Assembly (NCBI GenBank): GCA_002371695.1
Contig: DFGG01000109.1
Coordinates: forward strand, 1-7,917
Direction of reading: 5' to 3'
From: a bacterium UBA3756
Lineage (GTDB): Bacteria > Bacteroidota > Bacteroidia > Bacteroidales > Bacteroidaceae
Length of the DNA: 7,917 nt
How positions within the stretch are numbered: the stretch's first letter is position 1; the number at the start of each line of letters is the position of its first letter. Below the pieces are notes generated by a model, which saw nothing but the letters and a program-made list of their open reading frames with translations, did no database searches and was not told the DNA's origin. Below are positions 5,656 to 7,917 of this stretch, one piece after another. Position numbers and translations under genes: made by a program.

Positions 5656-5686
5656 CAAAGGTACATAAATATCCTGATACAACAAA
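5656..5686 (-). promoter_or_regulatory. Promoter of the cytidylate kinase-like gene
   Basis: On the minus strand TTTG (5686-5683), a 19-base spacer and TACCTTTG (5663-5656) form an essentially perfect Bacteroidota promoter. The start codon at 5629 lies about 22 bases after the expected start site. Confidence 0.75.
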
Positions 5687-5714
5687 GTATTTTTAGAAGA
5701 AAAAAAGCGATTCT

Positions 5715-5746
5715 TTTGCTCGTTCGTGAAAAAATTCGTACTTTTG
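5715..5746 (+). promoter_or_regulatory. Promoter of the RluA-family gene
   Basis: TTTG (5715-5718), a 20-base spacer and TACTTTTG (5739-5746) match the Bacteroidota consensus. The ATG follows only 7 bases after the -7 box, so the transcript should have at most a few untranslated bases. It is divergent from, and 28 bases away from, the promoter of the cytidylate kinase-like gene. Confidence 0.75.
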
Positions 5747-5753
5747 CGATATC

Positions 5754-7151
5754 ATGACAATAGTTCACCGACTATATACCAACATCGCAGCACCAGAACG
5801 GTTTACCAACCCTTTCTGCTACGAGCCTCATCCGCTATGTCAATTGGCAGCAGAGGAGGTGAAACGTGAACTGGAGGGGATGCAACTCACAGAGGGGAAG
5901 ATGTTTGGTGTATTAGTGGTGGCATCTGCAGAGGGAATCGGGTTTCTCGCAGCCTATTCTGGCTTGCTTGAAGGTCGCAACGACTGGTCTTATTTCGTGC
6001 CCCCTGTATTTGATGCACAACAACCCGATGGTTATTTCAAACAGACGGAACGCAAGATTTCCGCTCTGAACCACCAAATGGCCGAGCGTCAGACGGAAAC
6101 AGAAGAGTACCAAGCATCAAACCCTCTCTCCCTACAGCGCAAAATGATGTCGGAAAGGCTGCAGACCTGGCTTTTCCATCAGTATCAGTTCCTCAATGCC
6201 AAAGGCGAGACCAAAGACTTGGTTGATGTCTGGCAAGACTATCATAGTTCTGCCCGTATCCGCAGGAAATACCCGTTACCACCAGGCGGCACCGGCGACT
6301 GCTGTGCACCAAAGCTACTGCAATATGCCTACGGTCAGCAACTGAAGCCTTTGTGCATGGCTGAGTTCTGGTGGGGGCCATCTCCTAAAAGCGAGATCAG
6401 GCATCACGGTGAGTTCTATCCTGCCTGTCGTGGGAAATGCAAGCCGGTATTGACGTGGATGTTGCAAGGACTTGACGTGGCCCCTGATGCAGAAACAGTT
6501 GGAGACTCGCAGCTTGAGCCTGAGGTCGTCTGGGAAGACGAGGCCTTAGCCGTTCTGAACAAGCCCTCAGGAATGCTAAGCGCACCAGGAAAGATCAGTC
6601 ATTATTCAGTAGCGACTTGGGCAGAGAAACGATGGCCAGGATCCATGATTGCCCACAGACTCGACATGGGGACATCGGGCATCATACTCGTTGCCAAGAC
6701 CATGGAGGCATACCTTCTCTTACAGGAACAATTCGCGAATCACCAAGTGAAAAAGAAATATCTCGCCATCGTGGAGGGCGTGCCCGAGAAGGAGCATGGT
6801 GTCATCGACCTGCCGCTGTTCAGCGATCCGATGAACCGCCCACGCCAGATAGTAGACCACGAACATGGTAAGCGCGCCATCACAGAATTTCGGGTGCTTC
6901 AATCTTCACAGAAAGGAAGAAGCCTGCTGGCACTATGGCCACATACAGGCCGCACCCACCAACTACGGATGCATTGTGCCCATAAGGACGGACTCGGCTG
7001 TCCGATAGTAGGCGACGAACTCTATGGCAGGAAATCAGACCGTCTGTATCTTCAGGCTCAGGCCATCACCTTCGTCCATCCGACAACAGAGAAGCGCATG
7101 CACTTCGATCTACCCTATCCATTTGAACATATGATTCCCTTTCAATATTAA
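5754..7151 (+). CDS. RluA-family pseudouridine synthase, long Bacteroidota form
   Basis: A 465-residue protein. The C-terminal half (from about residue 257) is an RluA-type pseudouridine synthase, which isomerises specific uridines in rRNA or tRNA. It has VLNKPSGMLSAPG (267-279), the catalytic HRLDMGTSGI (301-310) with Asp304 as nucleophile, and HTGRTHQLRMH (397-407). The N-terminal ~240 residues are an extension found in long Bacteroidota versions. It holds a helical, Gln/Glu-rich middle (about 95-135), the segment GGTGDCCAPKLLQYA (178-192) and AEFWWGPSPKSEIRHHGEFYPACRGKCKPVL, so Cys183/Cys184 and Cys225/Cys229 form a potential metal or redox cluster. The ATG at 5754 is supported by the family-like start (ERFTNPFCYEPHPLC) although it lies just after the promoter. 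The modified site is not predictable. The next gene is 19 bases downstream, so the two probably form an operon. Confidence 0.93.
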   Translation: MTIVHRLYTNIAAPERFTNPFCYEPHPLCQLAAEEVKRELEGMQLTEGKMFGVLVVASAEGIGFLAAYSGLLEGRNDWSYFVPPVFDAQQPDGYFKQTERKISALNHQMAERQTETEEYQASNPLSLQRKMMSERLQTWLFHQYQFLNAKGETKDLVDVWQDYHSSARIRRKYPLPPGGTGDCCAPKLLQYAYGQQLKPLCMAEFWWGPSPKSEIRHHGEFYPACRGKCKPVLTWMLQGLDVAPDAETVGDSQLEPEVVWEDEALAVLNKPSGMLSAPGKISHYSVATWAEKRWPGSMIAHRLDMGTSGIILVAKTMEAYLLLQEQFANHQVKKKYLAIVEGVPEKEHGVIDLPLFSDPMNRPRQIVDHEHGKRAITEFRVLQSSQKGRSLLALWPHTGRTHQLRMHCAHKDGLGCPIVGDELYGRKSDRLYLQAQAITFVHPTTEKRMHFDLPYPFEHMIPFQY

Positions 7152-7170
7152 CTCTCAAAACATTCAAATT

Positions 7171-7476
7171 ATGGTTAAGCACATTATCCTCTGGACATTG
7201 AATCCAGAACTCTCTGAAGAAGAGAAGAAACAAGTGAAGGCTGGTATCAAGGCAGGTTTGGAAGGACTTCTTGGTAAGGTTCCCGGACTCATCGACGTGA
7301 AAGTACACATTGACGGCCGATTGGCTTCATCTAATGCCGACGTCATGCTCGACAGCACTTTAGAGAGCGAAGAGGCCTTGAAGGGCTATGCTGTTCATCC
7401 AGAGCACGTCGCCGTTGCCAATGGCAAGGTCCGTCCGTACACCGTGCAGCGCAGCTGTCTTGACTTCGAGATCTAA
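7171..7476 (+). CDS. Dabb (stress-responsive alpha/beta barrel) family protein
   Basis: A 101-residue single-domain protein of the Dabb family (dimeric alpha/beta barrel, stress-responsive type). It begins MVKHIILWTLNPELSEEEK, the usual family start with a conserved His in the first strand, then a helix up to LLGKVPGLIDVKVHID, and ends with HPEHVAVANGKVRPYTVQRSCLDFEI. Members fold as homodimers; their roles are poorly known, some being stress-induced and a few polyketide cyclases. Length is typical, so it is complete. It follows the RluA-family gene after 19 bases with no promoter box or terminator between, so it is probably translated from the same mRNA. A strong hairpin follows. Confidence 0.88.
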   Translation: MVKHIILWTLNPELSEEEKKQVKAGIKAGLEGLLGKVPGLIDVKVHIDGRLASSNADVMLDSTLESEEALKGYAVHPEHVAVANGKVRPYTVQRSCLDFEI

Positions 7477-7489
7477 TGAAAAATGAAGA

Positions 7490-7552
7490 GTGAAAAATTT
7501 GCTACCGCTATCCTATTACCAGGTGTGCGGTAGCAAATTATTAATTATTCAC
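7490..7552. terminator. Bidirectional terminator hairpin
   Basis: AATTTGCTACCGC (7496-7508) and GCGGTAGCAAATT (7527-7539) form a perfect 13-bp stem with an 18-base loop, and GTGAA (7490-7494) and TTCAC (7548-7552) add an outer pair. A-rich sequence on the left and T-rich on the right give U-tracts in both directions. It lies between the convergent Dabb and GGGtGRT genes and can stop transcription from both. Confidence 0.85.
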
Positions 7553-7561
7553 TATTACTTT

Positions 7562-7917
7562 TTACTTCTTATTAATAGCGAGGTCGATAGCAACGGCTAC
7601 AGAAACGGTAGCACCTACCATTGGGTTGTTACCCATACCCAGGAAGCCCATCATCTCTACGTGTGCAGGAACAGAAGAAGAACCTGCGAACTGAGCGTCA
7701 GAGTGCATACGGCCCATCGTGTCGGTCATACCGTAAGAAGCGGGACCTGCAGCCATGTTGTCCGGGTGCAGTGTACGGCCAGTACCACCACCGGAAGCCA
7801 CTGAGAAGTAAGGCTTGCCGGCCAGTGTGCGCTCCTTCTTATAGGTACCTGCTACGGGGTGCTGGAAACGGGTGGGGTTGGTAGAGTTACCGGTGATAGA
7901 GACATCAACGTTCTCCT
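7562..7917 (-). CDS. GGGtGRT protein, C-terminal part (runs off the window)
   Basis: The last 117 codons of a minus-strand gene, ending at TAA (7564-7562); the start lies beyond the right edge. The family's name-giving motif is present as GGGTGRT, followed by LHPDNMAAGPASYGMTDT and a very conserved tail rich in Met and Gly (PAHVEMMGFLGMGNNPMVG) ending AIDLAINKK. Family members are about 330 residues long and of unknown function, which makes this roughly the last third. The strong conservation and regular codon use suggest a well-expressed cytoplasmic protein. A GTG codon just before the GGG motif could be taken for a start, but the frame is open and family-like well upstream (STNPTRFQHPVAGTYKKE), so the gene is simply cut by the window. 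Confidence 0.9.
   Translation of the reverse strand, partial: ENVDVSITGNSTNPTRFQHPVAGTYKKERTLAGKPYFSVASGGGTGRTLHPDNMAAGPASYGMTDTMGRMHSDAQFAGSSSVPAHVEMMGFLGMGNNPMVGATVSVAVAIDLAINKK

Noticed and set aside
7490..7884. Two + strand open frames (7490-7804 and 7621-7884)
   Set aside because: Both are antisense to the GGGtGRT gene, and the first starts in the terminator hairpin.
1..7917. CRISPR array, tRNA or rRNA gene
   Set aside because: No regularly spaced direct repeats, no cloverleaf with T-loop and acceptor stem, and no rRNA-like sequence was seen.

Overview
The window looks like chromosomal DNA of a Bacteroidota bacterium, most likely a Prevotella-type Bacteroidales. Several genes are preceded by the Bacteroidota sigma-factor signature TAnnTTTG (TACCTTTG, TATCTTTG, TACTTTTG), and strong Shine-Dalgarno sequences are largely absent. 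Gene content also fits: a long-form RluA pseudouridine synthase, a GGGtGRT protein, a cytidylate kinase-like protein and a pyridoxamine kinase.

Layout. (1) 1-201: no convincing gene. The first 130 bases carry nested inverted repeats and a hairpin sits just before the first gene. (2) 202-2011: a tight, strikingly AT-rich cassette of three + strand genes. Two are tandem paralogous membrane proteins (a two-helix N-terminus plus a soluble C-terminal domain). The third overlaps the second and encodes a soluble protein I do not recognise. This is the most novel part of the window and looks horizontally acquired. (3) 2012-2660: scrap-like intergenic DNA. It holds a DUF6717-like gene remnant behind its own promoter and a 12-codon upstream ORF, an orphan minus-strand promoter with a start codon, a hairpin, a near-perfect palindrome close to the next promoter, and a structured leader. 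(4) 2664-4145: a class II Fic AMP-transferase with a C-terminal winged helix, then a stand-alone MNT-type nucleotidyltransferase with its own promoter and no HEPN/HepT partner beside it. (5) 4154-7151: housekeeping genes of clearly higher G+C. A pyridoxamine kinase is convergent, with no spacer, with a cytidylate kinase-like gene. That gene is divergent from an RluA-family pseudouridine synthase whose mRNA is predicted to be almost leaderless. (6) 7171-7917: a small Dabb-family protein, a strong bidirectional terminator hairpin, and the C-terminal part of a GGGtGRT protein on the minus strand.

How the parts relate. The right half is ordinary core genome: cofactor salvage, nucleotide metabolism and RNA modification. 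The left half is accessory. The Fic protein and the MNT nucleotidyltransferase belong to two unrelated enzyme families that can each transfer AMP to proteins, and such genes often occur in toxin-antitoxin or defence settings. Whether the AT-rich membrane-protein cassette works with them cannot be decided from the sequence; each has its own transcription signals. Base-composition statements are by eye; no search or folding program was run.
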